From Corinectria fuckeliana (taxonomy: Eukaryota; Ascomycota; Sordariomycetes; Hypocreales; Nectriaceae), in contig WPDH01000109.1 in NCBI GenBank assembly GCA_019137255.1, positions 264,400 through 328,399 on the forward strand: 64,000 nt of DNA, given 5' to 3'. The translations under genes and the position numbers were made by a program. The number at the start of each line of letters is the position of its first letter. Position 1 is the stretch's first letter. Below are positions 21,504 to 33,982 of this stretch, piece by piece. The notes below the pieces were generated by a model that ran no database searches, was not told the DNA's origin, and saw only the letters and a program-made list of their open reading frames with translations.

Positions 21504-23016
21504 TTACACCCAGCCTTCCACAGCCGGGTTCCAAAACACCGCTTCAGAGTCCCAGTACTTCTTGACCTCGCGAAGTGTCTCCATCTTCGCCGGAGAGTAC
21601 ACATGCGTCATGTCCGTCCCAACCCTCATGTTATTCGGGTACGCAGCTCTCGGCACACCATGAGCATCATCTTCCTTCCTGAACACAGCCAAGATCTCTT
21701 CAGAGAATGGTGCAACGAGCTGGACCTCCTCCTCCGTCACTCCCACCCAGATAAGCTGCGCCAGAAACCCGCGCCCTCGGTGACAGAAGCCAGTTTCCCG
21801 GTCTGGGTCCGCGGCCTGGGCACCGGCGGTGCAGAAAGACGGCACGACGACGGTGCTCCTTGCCGCCAATGCTGGGTTCGCCTCGTTGAACTGGGCCCAG
21901 AGCTGTACAGCGGCTAGAACTGTCTGCGCGGAAACCTGGGTCAGCATGGCGCTGTAGGCGTCCATGTCTGCGTTGCCGTTCGCGAAGCGGCCGTCGGGCT
22001 GCTCGTTCATCTTGGCGAGCTCCGTCGTCTTTGGCACAACAAACAAGGCTTTGGACTTTGTTTCGTCCGAGAGGAGCGGCGCGAGTACCGGTCTCGATGC
22101 CGCGAGGGTGCCGATGAAGTTTGTCGAGATCATCATCACGGGGCCTGAGACCGGCATCCCCGGCGGAGCATTCATGATGGCGCAAGCGACCGACAGCCTC
22201 TCGTCGGAAATGGGCGTCAGCTTCGCGTACAGATGCGCGGCGTATTCAAACTCAGCGGGAGGGAACATGGCTGTGTGGTCAACGACTTTACCGCCTTCCT
22301 CGAGGTCCAGGGAGGATATCTGGTGTAGACGTAAGGTGAGACTCGTTACGATGCCTAGACCCATCCCGCCGCCGCGGAGCATGTTGAACAGCGCTTTTTC
22401 CTGACCGATGGACTCGTGAGATAGGGTAAGGGTGTCGCCGTTTGCGGTTATGACCCGTGCCGAGTGAATTTGGTCGCAGGAATAGCCATTGGTTCCGATG
22501 AAGGAGCTGATGCCGCCGCCAAGCGACGAGCCCACCACGCCTGTGAAGCTGAAGTGCGTCCATACTGTAGCAACGTATAAGTAGTCGTTAGTAATGAGTT
22601 CAATCATTTGGAATCCCTCAGGGCATGGCCAACGCACATGCGTAATATCCCCTCTCAATGACCTTGCCCATAATCTCAGACCATCGAACGCCACCCCCAA
22701 CAGTCAAAAGATGGCGCTCCGTGTCCACGCTCGCGTCCTTGAAGTTCTGCATATCGAGATAGATGGTCTTTCCGTTTACCAGCACGTAGGCCGAACAGCC
22801 GCCGCCGGCCGGGAGCACGCGGAGGCTATTGACGCTTGCATATTTCACTACAGCCACGATCTCTTCCTCCGTTGAGGGTGCGATGACCGATGCGGGGAGG
22901 GTCGAAGCGTATTGCTGCATCCAGCGGCGGGGTATTACGTCTTTCAGGGCGGAATCTGGTGACGGGACGACGACCGAGCACGTTGAAGGGAGGACGTCCT
23001 TGACTGAGGTGCCCAT
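21504..23016 (-). CDS. FAD-linked oxidoreductase, PCMH/berberine-bridge type
   Basis: Exons 23016-22638 and 22564-21504 join in phase (479 aa) with donor GTGCGT and acceptor CTACAG. The FAD-binding PCMH domain includes SVIAPSTEEEIVAVVKYA, RVLPAGGGCSAYVLVNGKTI, LTVGGGVRWSEIMGKVIERG and TGVVGSSLGGGISSFIGTNG. The substrate domain runs from about residue 250, and the C-terminal MRVGTDMTHVYSPAKMETLR with YWDSEAVFWNP is the BBE-like end. Family members oxidise alcohols, amines or sugars, often in secondary metabolism. In place of the usual GGH motif whose His tethers FAD, the sequence has GGGCS (Cys74), so covalent attachment would differ. No signal peptide is visible. Bounded on both sides by gene-poor DNA, with no obvious partner genes. 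Confidence 0.88.
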
Positions 23017-26000
23017 GGTAATGGACTTTAGTCGTGAAGATAGATACAGATATCACAACACAGGGAGAACGAACAATGATTTCAGGAAGAAAACGGCGCG
23101 ACCTAACGACCTATTTACTTGCATGACCTGCCGCCGTTGCCGAGTCTTACATACATCGAAGGATCTTGTTAGCGCTGACGAACAGCCAAGAAAACAACTA
23201 GCGGCTGACATGCTCGGACTTCGGACTATTGAATCACAGGTGAGCATCGAGTCCGAGTGCACAAATCAAACTTACTTTAAGGCCATATTCTGGAACCCGT
23301 CCGACAGGATTTCCCGCTTAAATAGACCCAGAATCTACAGGTTTGTACCCCTTGACATATCCTTAGCTTCGGTGACCTAGAATGGGATTGAAGTGTCTTT
23401 TACTCTTGGGCGTAGTTAAAGAGTTGTGCTATTCAGGCTGTGTGATATTTCTAATCGGGCTGTATATTATATGCTTGTTTTCGGGGTTTACTCTCCTTTG
23501 ATAGTCTCGCTATTTATAATGATAGACCAGTTAGGGAATCAGGGCATCAGGGTGTTAGAGCGTTATAGAGTTTAGGTGTCAGGGAGTCAGATTATTAAAC
23601 AAAGCATTAATTAGGGAATCAGGCCTGTGATAAAGCGAACAATAGGTAAGAGGTGTGAGTTTACAACCCAAATAGCACAATTATAGTTAAATTGGCGTCA
23701 AGCGTAGGTCACCCCATAGGGTCGTATAGAACTGCAATCACTCTGTGTTTTAGTCAATTACTATTAGTGTATAAAGCACCTTAGGGTCGCCAGCGATGAT
23801 TATAGCACAGCTTTTGATTCTATATTAAATACCGGACGCTTTGAGACTGCTACACTACTGTTTCTAGAGCATGGGATTGATCTTCAAATTGTCAATTTCG
23901 GTATCCAACTTGGATATCGTGGAACCTTGGTATACGCGAATGTGCTAAAAGGAGAATATGAAGTTATCCAGATTACCTGCTCGATCCCGCAAGCACTTAA
24001 AGGTTTACACTACTCTTCTAACGCCACCGTCAATAGAAGTGTCGATGGGGAAACTGCCTAGTCATAATCACGGCGCCGGAATGTCTAGTCCCGGGAAGAA
24101 GGGCTCCAATTGGTCTTTGATGTATGGATTTGTGTCTCGATAGTTCCAGCGCACGAAGGTCCAGGGTAGCTGGATAGTAAACAGCTAAGCCTCGAGAACA
24201 CCATTTAAGAGACCGCATGACCAGAATAGTCAACCACTCAGCTGAAACCTTTGCTGTTTACGACCCCCATCCAGCTTCTAACAGGTAGATGCAATGAGAA
24301 CACGGTTGCCAAGGAAAGCCTGAACCAATCTAGCTTTAAATCACCGCGACACTGATGCATGCCAGCCACTTACCGGCGACTGATATTCAATCGCAATCTT
24401 TGCTAATGGATGGACGATCGTTCACACCTGAGCCGTGGTGGGCAGAGGCGGACCGCCGAGGAACTAGGTGAAACAGAAATGTATTGCTGCCCAAGGTTCG
24501 TCTCCAGAACAGTCATCTCTGGGTTACCTCTTGTTATTGAACTGTACTAATCTGGAAAAAGCGCAGGTACCTCCTTGTCAGCGTAAGTAGTGTTCAATCA
24601 TATATGTTGTTTCGCTTAGTACAGCATTCTCCATGGATCTTCTCATGCTGCGACTTGCGATTTAGATCCGACGGGCGTCATCAGATCTTTCCTCTATTCT
24701 CGAGACGCATCCTCTGACCCCCGGCCTGACACTTCTGTCTCATGATCCGTCTTCCAACTGATTAGTCCTGCCCGCCCCCCAGACTCAAAACTGGCTGGGT
24801 CTGGCGCTTGTCGGAGTGCTTGTAGTTGGTGTAGCTCCGGACTCGAAGCGGCCAGCTTCGGCCTCGACACTCCGGCAGAGCTTTTCAGCCTGGAGATTCT
24901 CCGCGGAGGATCGTCGTCATCCTAACCAGCTTGTTGGCCTCGGCCACTGTTGTGGAGATTCCATGCCATATAGTCCTCAGAAGAAACGACCGTACCAAGG
25001 CCTACCAGCTTGTCACCTAGAGGTGTGACATCAGTCCATGTCTCTGAACTCACCGCGAAACCCACCAAGCGTAGCTAGCATGCCACGAACCACCCACCGC
25101 GCTACTTCCCAGTGATTTCCTCTACGGCGAGTCAGCAGTCAAGGGGGCCTTTGTCATCGACACTATCATTCCGCTTCTAACAGTCACCATGTTTGGCATT
25201 CGTGTAGCGACCCATACATCCTGGTGTTGAATACTGTGCTCGCCTCGGGTATGCTCGTAGTGTTCGGCTGCTGGTCAACTGGGTTTCGCACAAACTTGAG
25301 AAGTATTCTCGGCGTTGCAACCCTGTCTCACCGTACACGACTTCTTAGACTTGTTGGCCGTCTACCCGAGGCAGTTAAGTGGAGGCAGTGATGGAAGGTT
25401 GAAAAGGTAGAATTTTCACAGGTTATGGTGCATTACGGTTCTCACAGAAATGATGCAACAAGTCAGCGAGACTTTGGGATTCTCGCCGCGGGTACACCAG
25501 ACCCCCTTGCGAAGAAACCTGCGAAGGCGGCCTCCGAAAAGCGAGAGTTTTTTTTATCGTCCCACTCCGGAGGATTCCTACTAAGATTGTGCTGGCGTCG
25601 ACTCCATTTACGCTGGGTCTGAGAGACCATGGCGTAGTTAGTGGTTGTCTACCAAGGGCTCGTTCCGGACAATCTAGCCTTGGGCCGGTTCTACGACAGC
25701 CAGTAGTTTGGACTAGGTCTTTGTATCTCTACTGTCATTGTCACGATTAACTTCCTCTGGGATGCCATCTTCAGGGGTATTCCCTACGTATCCATTCCTC
25801 TATTGATACGATAGTGGGGACTAACGATGTCTATTTACACGTTATCTCGAACTAGCCAGCGACCCGAGCCTTTCTTCAGACCTATATCACTATGGCTTTT
25901 TGCCGGGGGATCTCGCTTAGTACCATCCTGAGCGACTTTCTCCCCTTTGCACTAGCTAACGTCCACTTCGATCGGACAATGACTTACATGGGAGGCGTAC

Positions 26001-26508
26001 GCGGTTTCTAGCTGGGTGTGATTTGAGCCAATCGAATCCATGATGGTGGTTCAGCTCGCCGTGATTACAAATCTATTTCTTCAGCCGCATAGCCGGTTCC
26101 TCTTAGATTAGTTCCATACAAGCTCAACAGTTCGACTAGCCTGACAGTTTGTCTTCATCCACTACTAGTGTGCGAGAATCGAGAAAGTGGAGGCGTTAGA
26201 TCTGCGATATAAACTGGTTAAGTTGGTGATGAAAGGCAGGATGGGTCTCGCCCACGCTTTGGGTTTCTTCTGCGGCAGACCGTGGGACAGATTGATAATG
26301 ACAAACTGGAATAAAAAAAATGGGTTCTTGGTAGTTTTATGTGTGAGAGTACAGCTTCTTAAGGGGAACCAGCATGTGCTCTACGTAACAGTTTCAAATC
26401 ATAACGCAATGCATCGCCACTTTGATGGAGGATTCCACCACCAGACATATAATGAAGTCCCTGCTTTTGTAAAAGGTGAAGAGTTAAACTTTTGTATCTA
26501 CCAAGGCT
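23017..26508. other. 3.5-kb gene-poor, apparently decayed block
   Basis: No intact gene is present. From 23400 to 23850 the sequence is AT-rich, with a 13-bp direct repeat (TTAGGGAATCAGG at 23531-23543 and 23611-23623). From about 24780 to 26100 coding-like fragments occur in changing + strand frames, for example KGAFVIDTIIPLLTVTMFGI (near 25150) and ISTVIVTINFLWDAIFRGIP (near 25725), separated by stops. They suggest one or more dead membrane-protein genes, but I cannot name a family. Confidence 0.4.
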
Positions 26509-28496
26509 CTATCTGTCATTTCTGGCATCTTCCAGAATCATGTGCGCTCCTTTCTCGGCAATGGCATACACGGTAGCCTGGATGTGAGCTGAAATCTGGA
26601 GCGGCATCACACTCGCATCCACGACTCTCAACCCCTTGACGCCGTACACGCGCAGCCGCTCATCGACGACGCCGCCGCGGATCCCAGCACGTCCTCCCAT
26701 GGCGCAGGTGCCCACCGGGTGCCAGTCGGTGATGGTGTTCTGCACGATCCACTCCTTGAGGTCATCGTCATCCTCGAGCGTTGCCGCAGACGGCGAGGCG
26801 GGTGCGCGGATGATGCTGGCGAGAGGTTCCGTACGCACAATCCTGCTTAGGAACCGCGTGCACCCCTTCATTACTTCCGCGTCTAAAGCCCCGTGTGCTC
26901 CGCCATAGTACTGCGGGTCGATGTCCGGGTGGTCCTCTGCCGTGGGCTGGCCGCCGTTGGAAGCTCGACGGATGTGGATCGAGCCAACGGAGAAGGGGTA
27001 CTGGAGGATCTGAAGCATGGTTCCGTACTTCTTGCCCTCCTCGCCTTGGAAGAAGGGGCTCCAGTTGCCGAGGTCGAAGATGTACTCGATCTGGCCCAGC
27101 TTCGCGTGGCCAGCGAGTCGCTGCGTCAGGATGGCCTTCTTGTCTGCATCGAACACGGTCAACCCGTCTGCTTTGGCGTGGAGGCCAGCCAGAGACTCGT
27201 CAGGTACGAAGTGAGCAAGCGGCACGTAGGCGATAGACACAGGGAGGATGGTTAGTGGACCAGTCTTATCCCGCGAATACTGCTCGCGAGCTGCGGCTGC
27301 AAGCTTCTCGTCGCTCTGGACGTCGTCTCGATTGGCGAGAAGGGGGTCGACCTCGAATATGGTAGCCAGCACTAAGCATCAGCCGCCCGTGTTAGTGAAT
27401 GCAGCCACACCGGAGGGACCGGACCCATCCATCCTTATCTCGCAACCAGGGGCGGCTTACTGAGATGGTCCTGCAGGTTCTCTCCCACCGCCGGGCTGTC
27501 CACCTTGACGGGGACGTTGGCTCGAGCTAGCACCGTGGGATTGCCTATCCCGGAGAGCTCGAGGATCTGCGGCGACTTGACGCTGCCGGCGGACAGGACA
27601 ACCTCGCGGGACGCGGTAGCGACATGTTCCGTGCCCTGCCATGCGAAGCGGACGCCCGTGGCCACAGGCTGGCCATGGACATCCCGGACGATAATCTCAT
27701 TTACTGTGGCCCCGGTGAGGATGTGCAGATTGACTGCTGCAGGCGAGCAGTAGTCGGTGGCGTAGGATCGGCGAGCAGATCGCGGCTCGACGGCGTTGAC
27801 GCAGGTCCAGACGCCGACGTTGGAGCCGCCGACGTGGGACGGGTTCGAGTCGACGCCGAGGGCATTGAGGGTGCGGTGCCAGAGCCGGTGCGAGGGCGAG
27901 TAGTCGGTGGGATAGGAGACGTGGATGGGACCCGAGCGGCCGAAGGTGGCTGCGTCGTGCGAGACGTCATGCTGCTCCTGCACGTCATGACTCGGCGGGT
28001 GGAACGTCTCGGACTGTTTGAAGAATGGGCTGTTGCAGGCGGAGAAGATGGAGTGGTTAGCTAGCCACGGGGGGGGGCAGGCAAAGATGCATCTGAGCTC
28101 TCACAGGCTCACTCACAGAAGATCGTCCCAGCCCCATCCAGGGTTCCCCAGGGCGCGCCAGGAATCGTAGTCGGCGCTGCTAGCACGGTTCCAGGCCATA
28201 TAGTTGAGGGCGCTGGTGCCGCCGAGCAGCTTGCCTCGGGGCCAGGGGAGCGTCCGACCGCCGAGCCCCTGCTGCGGCACCGTGGCGAGACGCCAATCGT
28301 GGCGCCCGCCCAGCGCGCGTCCGTAGCGGCCGGGGATGTTGATATCGTCGTCGTCGGCCTCGGCGACGCCTCCCGCCTCGAGCACGCCGACCACGAAGGA
28401 GGCGGCGGCGAGACGCGAGGCCACGGCCAGGCCGGCTGTGCCCCCGCCGACGACGAGGAAGTCGAAGGCGCGGCTGGTGAAGGCGTCGGCGTCCAT
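26509..28496 (-). CDS. GMC-family FAD oxidoreductase (glucose-methanol-choline)
   Basis: Exons 28496-28117, 28029-27461 and 27371-26509 join in phase (603 aa). I take the ATG of MDADAFTSRAFDFLVVGGG as start; the upstream in-frame ATG at 28733 adds an Arg/Pro-rich extension without homology signs. The FAD-binding motif is VVGGGTAGLAVASRL. The two GMC signatures are WPRGKLLGGTSALNYMAWNR and VLSAGSVKSPQILELSGIG. The catalytic His lies in TDWHPVGTCAMGGRAGIRGG, and the second His/Asn position is ISAHIQATVYAIAEKG with His. The family oxidises alcohols, including aryl alcohols and sugars, to aldehydes or lactones with oxygen or quinone as acceptor. No signal peptide is present, so an intracellular alcohol oxidase or choline-dehydrogenase-like enzyme is likely. 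Confidence 0.92.
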
Positions 28497-29849
28497 TGGC
28501 TGGCGGCGATGCGGCTTATACACCACGGGGACAGTAGAGAGTGCGGTAACAGGGCGAGAACACGTCCGGCTCAGGCGACGATGGATTGGTGGTTTAGCTG
28601 GCTGCCTCGTCTCGAGTCGCCTGCCAAGGACGGCCGGTGTGCGTGTTAAATGATAGCGCCCAGTGCTGCCAACGACGGGTGTACTCGGAGGACGGCCGAT
28701 GGTCACCAACAAGCGGGCAGCGGGCCTGATCAACTAATGCAAGCCATGCAAGCCACCGGATTCCGGCAGCAACTGCTGCACCTACGCCATCCGGACGGCC
28801 TGCACTGCGAACAATAGACTCGAACTCGAAAGCTGCCCTGGACCCTGTGCCGGGACTGCCTTGCCTAAAGAGGCAGTTGGTGCAGCTTAGTGGACCAACA
28901 GAGGCAACAAGAGGTAGCCAACACGGAGTCGCAAGCTAAGTAGGGCACGTACGCATAAGGGATTCGTAAAGCTGCAGAGAAGAAATGCAGTTGGTGAGTT
29001 GCAGGCGCGCTAGACGAAGCCATGGAAATGACAGGGCTCGCCTCCACTAGCTTGTTGAGTAGTCGACGAAGTACGTACTGCAGCGTATCACTGACTCCGT
29101 GCTGTCCCCTAGTCATGTCTCCAGTATCTTTCACGTCTCCAGAATCTCTCTCTGAATCGCGGGGAGCAGCCAAAGCTTTGCCCAGACGGGCCAGACCGCG
29201 GGGAGCAAGGATCGGAGACGGCCCGGGGGCCCCGCTGATAGAGAGGACCTATGTAAAGGGGGGGGGGGGGGGGGGGGGGGGGCGGAGTCGAGGACCCTGA
29301 AGCTCTAGTAGAAAGACGATGCTACTGTGAATAAGTGATCTAGGCCTTGGCGTTGGTCCACATGCGGGCTAACAAGTCCCCCAGAACGTCCCCTTGTCCC
29401 TGTCGTTATCTTCAAGTCAAAAGTCAAAGTCGGCCGGTTCGCAACGAGACAGAGGCACAGCTCATTATTGGGGCTCAATATCACGCACTTGGGCGGGAGG
29501 CAGGTGAACAAATGATTGATTACAAAGTACATGGCCTTGTACATAGCAATAACGCGTGGTGTAATGTACGAGGACCGTAATATGTAGGAGAAACTAACTT
29601 GAACGCGCATGATTAAACTGGTGTTGGCTTAGGTCCCCCTCCCCCTGGCGAGAATCCTTTTTCACAATCTGTCTTACATGTGGTATTCCAAGGGCGCTCG
29701 TTCCAGCCGTCATCTCAGTCAGGAGGATCCGTCTACAGGAGAAAAAAAACTCGATTTGCTTTCACGCAGCAAAGCATCAATCTCCTCTCCCCTCGGTTTT
29801 CTTCTCTCTCTCGTGAACGAGGCATGTCCGCGTCAATCATCCCGCCATC
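28497..29849. other. Gene-free interval between divergent genes, with a long G tract
   Basis: This 1.35-kb region separates the GMC oxidoreductase (minus) from the rhodopsin-domain gene (plus). It holds an uninterrupted 25-G tract (listed separately). The other open frames do not resemble proteins. Confidence 0.5.
29258..29282 (+). repeat. Poly(G) tract of 25 bases
   Basis: Twenty-five consecutive G on the + strand. It is unstable in replication and sequencing, so the length given is probably approximate. Confidence 0.9.
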
Positions 29850-31232
29850 ATGAAGTTTACAGACTCGCTGTTGGTTGAGTCGTGGATACTTTGGGTCCTG
29901 GGCGTCCTGGTAGTCGGGTGCCGGCTGTGAGTATTGATCATCTACCAACTGGATGGAGGTGGCTTCGGTGACCATCACAATCTCCCTGCACATTCTACAT
30001 TCTGTGGCTTGCGCTGACATGCGGACCCCAAACTGCACAGCATAGCACGACGCATTAAACTGCGCAAATGGAACCGCCTCGCCATCGAAGACTATCTCAT
30101 GGTTTTCGCCCTCGTCAACTTCACCGGCGTCACCGTCTGCATCAACGAGGTGGCCAAGAATGGCAGCAACTACATGGCCCCCGAGGTGGCGGCGCACCTC
30201 ACGCCCGACGAAAAGGCCCAGGCCGTCTTCGGCAGCAAGATGACCTTTGTCCTCGAGATCTTCACCCTCACGGCCACCTGGACCGTCAAGGCCTGTCTCT
30301 TGCTGCTGTACGCGCGCCTGACCGAGGGCACCTCGTCGCGGCAGCGCTGGGGCGTCCGCGTCGTCGCCGGCTACTGCGTCTTGACGTATCTGCTCGTCAC
30401 CTTCATGTTTGTCTTTTACTGGTGCAGTCCCACCTACGAGTACTGGATGGTCCCGGTCAAGATCAGTACGTTTGCTTGGTGTGAATACTGAGTGTTCAGC
30501 GCGGCGGCTGCTAACAGGCTGCAGTGCAATGCGCCACCTACTACAACCACATGATATTCGCGACGGCTTGCAACATCTCCTCCGACCTGATGCTGCTCCT
30601 CATTCCTATTCCCATCATGATCAAGATCCGCCTCCCGATGAAGCGGAAGATCGGTCTCTGCTGCGTCTTCGGCCTGGGTCTCTTCAACGTGAGAAGCGCC
30701 CGTTGCCAAGACCAACGCCTCCGTAACCCTCGCTGACCCTCCACAGATCCTCGCCGCCGTCCTCAACCGATACTACAACTTCAGCAACCCCAACTCGTAC
30801 GTCTTCCTCTACTGGTACGTCGCCGAGGTCGGCGTGGCCATGTACGTCGGCAACCTGCCGCTCGTCTGGCCCGTCATCCGGCTGGCCCTCGGCTCCAAGG
30901 GCGACTCGTCGGACCCGTCGTACCCCAACACGTCTTATCCGGACAGCTCGGCTCGTCGCAAGCCGCAGAGCCGCCACCCGCTGACCAGCAAGGCGTCCAT
31001 CTGGGCCAAGCTGGACGACGAGGACGGCGCGCGAACCGACGCGTCGCGGGACCAGGCCAGCGGCAGCGGCAGCCAGATCGAGCTCGTCAACCAGCAGGCT
31101 CCCGATCTCGTGAAGCAGCCGTATCACACCGAGGCCGAGGTCAGCAGCGATCGCCACCACGGACACAACGCAAGCGACCACATCACCGTGGTAACCAAGG
31201 TCAACGTGGACGTCACTACGAAGCCCATGTAG
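29850..31232 (+). CDS. Rhodopsin-domain integral membrane protein (PTH11-like, no CFEM)
   Basis: Exons 29850-29926, 30041-30465, 30525-30688 and 30747-31232 join in phase (383 aa). The start MKFTDSLLVESWILWVLGV leads straight into the first helix. About seven hydrophobic segments follow, with the family-typical RKWNRLAIEDYLMVFALVN, MTFVLEIFTLTATWTVKACL, ACNISSDLMLLLIPIPIMIK and YVAEVGVAMYVGNLPLVWPV. The C-terminal ~100 residues form a polar Ser/Asp/His-rich cytoplasmic tail. Such proteins are common in Pezizomycotina and are often annotated as rhodopsin-domain or PTH11-like putative receptors; ligand and partner are unknown. There is no N-terminal CFEM domain or signal peptide. Confidence 0.88.
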
Positions 31233-32311
31233 AAAGGCCACGGGAGGAGGCTGGATGTAAATAATACCTATAATAAACTAGAACGAGACGTGGAACTATA
31301 GAGCGCTTGGTGTAATTTAACGACCCGAAAGTGAAAAGAAAGTGTGCGACTCACTCACTCAGGGCCTAGTCGATAATAATCCCCGTGATATCCCCCAACT
31401 CCCGCGTATTTCTTGACTAATTACTGCTTCACATCTCTTGGCTCCCGCCCGAGTATTCTTGGCCTTTAGACCTACCTTTCTTGGCTCCCGCTTGAACCGC
31501 CCGCCAGCTCGCACTGACTCGAAAGAATTGCCCGCCTAGCCTTAGAACGGACATGGCGTGTCCAAAGGAGACCCTTTTTCTAGTCTACAGGGGGTTCGAC
31601 ATGCGCATGGTTTCATCGGACATGGGTTTCGTATGTAAGTATGTACTTACATGCGGCTAGGTAATGCCGAGTCAAGGGACAAGGGTCCAGGGACCTAGGC
31701 CTCGGCCTCGATGCTCGACCAACAACCAAATGCAGAGTCGCAAAGCAGCAAACAGCCTACAAGACATGGGATAGATAAATTGCGCATGAGCTCTGTATCA
31801 TCCTTGCACGTACTACTGTACTATGTACATGCCGTTACGAATACATTCCACCTACAAGGGACTCCCGGGAGGAGTCAACGCACGCTAGGACTGAAACCGT
31901 CGCGGCCATCTTCAGGCGAGTGAGTGAGTTAGTTATCGCGCAGCATGGCTGGCTCTGGCTCTCTCGGGGCGACTCGACTCGTCTCAGCACTTCCTTAGAC
32001 TACATGTATTAAACAAAACTCTAGTCTGTTCTCTTTCAGCCGTGCCGCTACCTATTTCTCCTCTTCCCTCGTACAGTACGTCGTACACTCGCTGTGACCT
32101 TGCCTGTCCGACCCTCCACGTTTCCTGCGTTCCATCCGGCGTCCATCTTGCTTCTCTCGGCTAGGTTGTCTGGTCTGGCTGTGGCTAATTTACACTGCGC
32201 CCGGTGGCTGTCACGCAACTCGTCAATCTACCTGCCTGCACGGTTCATCCCTTCATTTCTTCTTCTTTGCTTTGTTCGTATAGTGCCACTATACATATAC
32301 TTTCTCCCAAG
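31233..32311. other. Gene-free interval, promoter of the NCS1 permease
   Basis: About 1.1 kb between two + strand genes. It must hold the terminator of the upstream gene and the promoter and leader of the permease; the 130 bases before its start are pyrimidine-rich. No other feature is seen. Confidence 0.5.
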
Positions 32312-33982
32312 ATGCCATCGCCCAATCATGACGTCGAGATCGTCACCGAGAAGGGCGGCGCCGACAGGGTGAGCTCGACACCCTCGGTCGACGAGGATCC
32401 CACCAGGACCGAGCCACCTGCCGCTCCCTCATCCTCGTCCTTCTCCTTCAAGACCTTCAACAACCGCATCGAGGGTCTCGCGGGCCTCGAGGCGCGCGGC
32501 ATCGACCGCGTGCTTCCCGAAGAGCGCCAGCCCGCCTCGCACGCCGCGGACCTGCAGGTCGCCGTGCTGTGGTTCAGCGCCAACCTGTCCCTCAACAACC
32601 TGGCCACGGGCCTCTTCGGGCCCATGGTCTTTGGCCTGGGGTTCTTGGATAGTGCGCTGCTGGCCGTGTTCGGGACCATCCTCGGTGCTTGCTCGACGGC
32701 GTACATGGCGACCTGGGGGCCTCAGAGCGGGAACAGGACTATGATTGTGCTGCGGTACTTTATGGGTTACTGGCCGGCAAAGCTGCCGACTCTCCTCAAT
32801 GTTGTCCTCATGGTCGGTTACACCACAATCGATTGCATCATCGGTGGCCAGGTCCTGTCTGCTGTGAGCGACGGCAACATGTCCATCCTGGTCGGCATTG
32901 TTGTCGTTGCCCTCGCCACGTGGATCATCGCTGTCTTTGGCATGGCTGTCTTCCACAGATATGAACAGTATGTCCCCTTTTCCGCATAGATCATGACCTG
33001 AGCTGACTTGCATCCTAGATACGCCTGGATCCCGCAAGTCATCGCCCTCGCCGTCCTCATCGGTTCCGCGGGCACGTACTTCGACGCCTCCGCGCAGCCG
33101 ACCGTAACGGGATCCACGCTGGCAGCCAACCGCCTGTCCTTCTTCACCCTGTGCTTCTACGTGCCCAACTCGTGGGCGGCTGCCGCGTCCGACTTCTACG
33201 TCTACTACCCGGAGCGCACGTCGCGCGTCAAGATCTTCTTGCTCACCGTGACCGGGCTGACCTTTGCCTTCAACCTGGTGTACCTGATTGCCATCGGCCT
33301 CGCCACCGGCCTCGTGAACAACCAGGCGTGGTCCGATGCCAACGACGTCAGCACGGGCGCCCTAATCGTCGCCGCCTTCGACCCGCTGCATGGCTTCGGC
33401 CGCTTCTGCTCCGTCGTTGTGGCCCTGGGCGTCATTGCCAACAGCACGCCGTCTATCTACTCGGGTGCTCTGGGGTGCCAGGTCCTCGGCCGCTACGGAA
33501 AGGCTGTGCCGCGCTGGACCTGGTCCTGCGTGCTGACTCTGATTGCTTTGGTTCTTGCCATGGCTGGTCGCGAGCACCTACTCGTCATCTTCCAAAACTT
33601 TGTTGCATGTAAGTACACCTTATAATCTGCCAATAGTGACGTACATTTATGAACTGTTACTAACATGATAACAGTGATGGGGTACTGGGTCATGCTGATG
33701 ATTTGCATCGTCGGGCTGGAGCATGGGCTCTTCCGCGGCCGCCAGAGCTTTGACTGGACTGCATGGGAGGACAAGTCATACCTCCCGGTCGGATACGCTG
33801 CATTCGCGAGCTTCTTGATTGGCTGGGTCGGTGCCATCCTTGGCATGTCCCAGGTGTGGTACATTGGCCCGATCTCCGAGGCGGCCTCCAACGCAGATCT
33901 CGGCATGTGGCTAGGCTGCGGGTTTGCCATGTTAGTCTTCCCGCCTTTGAGGTATTGGGAGTTGAAGATAGTTGGGCGATGA
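32312..33982 (+). CDS. NCS1-type purine-cytosine permease (FCY2-like)
   Basis: Exons 32312-32967, 33019-33608 and 33675-33982 join in phase (517 aa). The start MPSPNHDVEIVTEKGGADRV is preferred over an in-frame ATG at 32204 because the upstream residues read like leader. The N-terminal ~55 residues are a polar cytosolic tail. The transporter core shows the FCY2 family blocks: NNRIEGLAGLEARGIDRVLP, LQVAVLWFSANLSLNNLATG, FGPQSGNR-like WGPQSGNRTMIVLRYFMGYW, YVPNSWAAAASDFYVYYPE and GLEHGLFRGRQSFDWTAWED. About twelve membrane segments are visible. The family imports cytosine, adenine, guanine, hypoxanthine or pyridoxine by proton symport at the plasma membrane; the exact substrate cannot be told. 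Confidence 0.93.

Noticed and set aside
26187..26576. 129-codon open frame downstream of the GMC gene
   Set aside because: It overlaps the 3' end of the GMC oxidoreductase on the other strand, and its composition is not protein-like.
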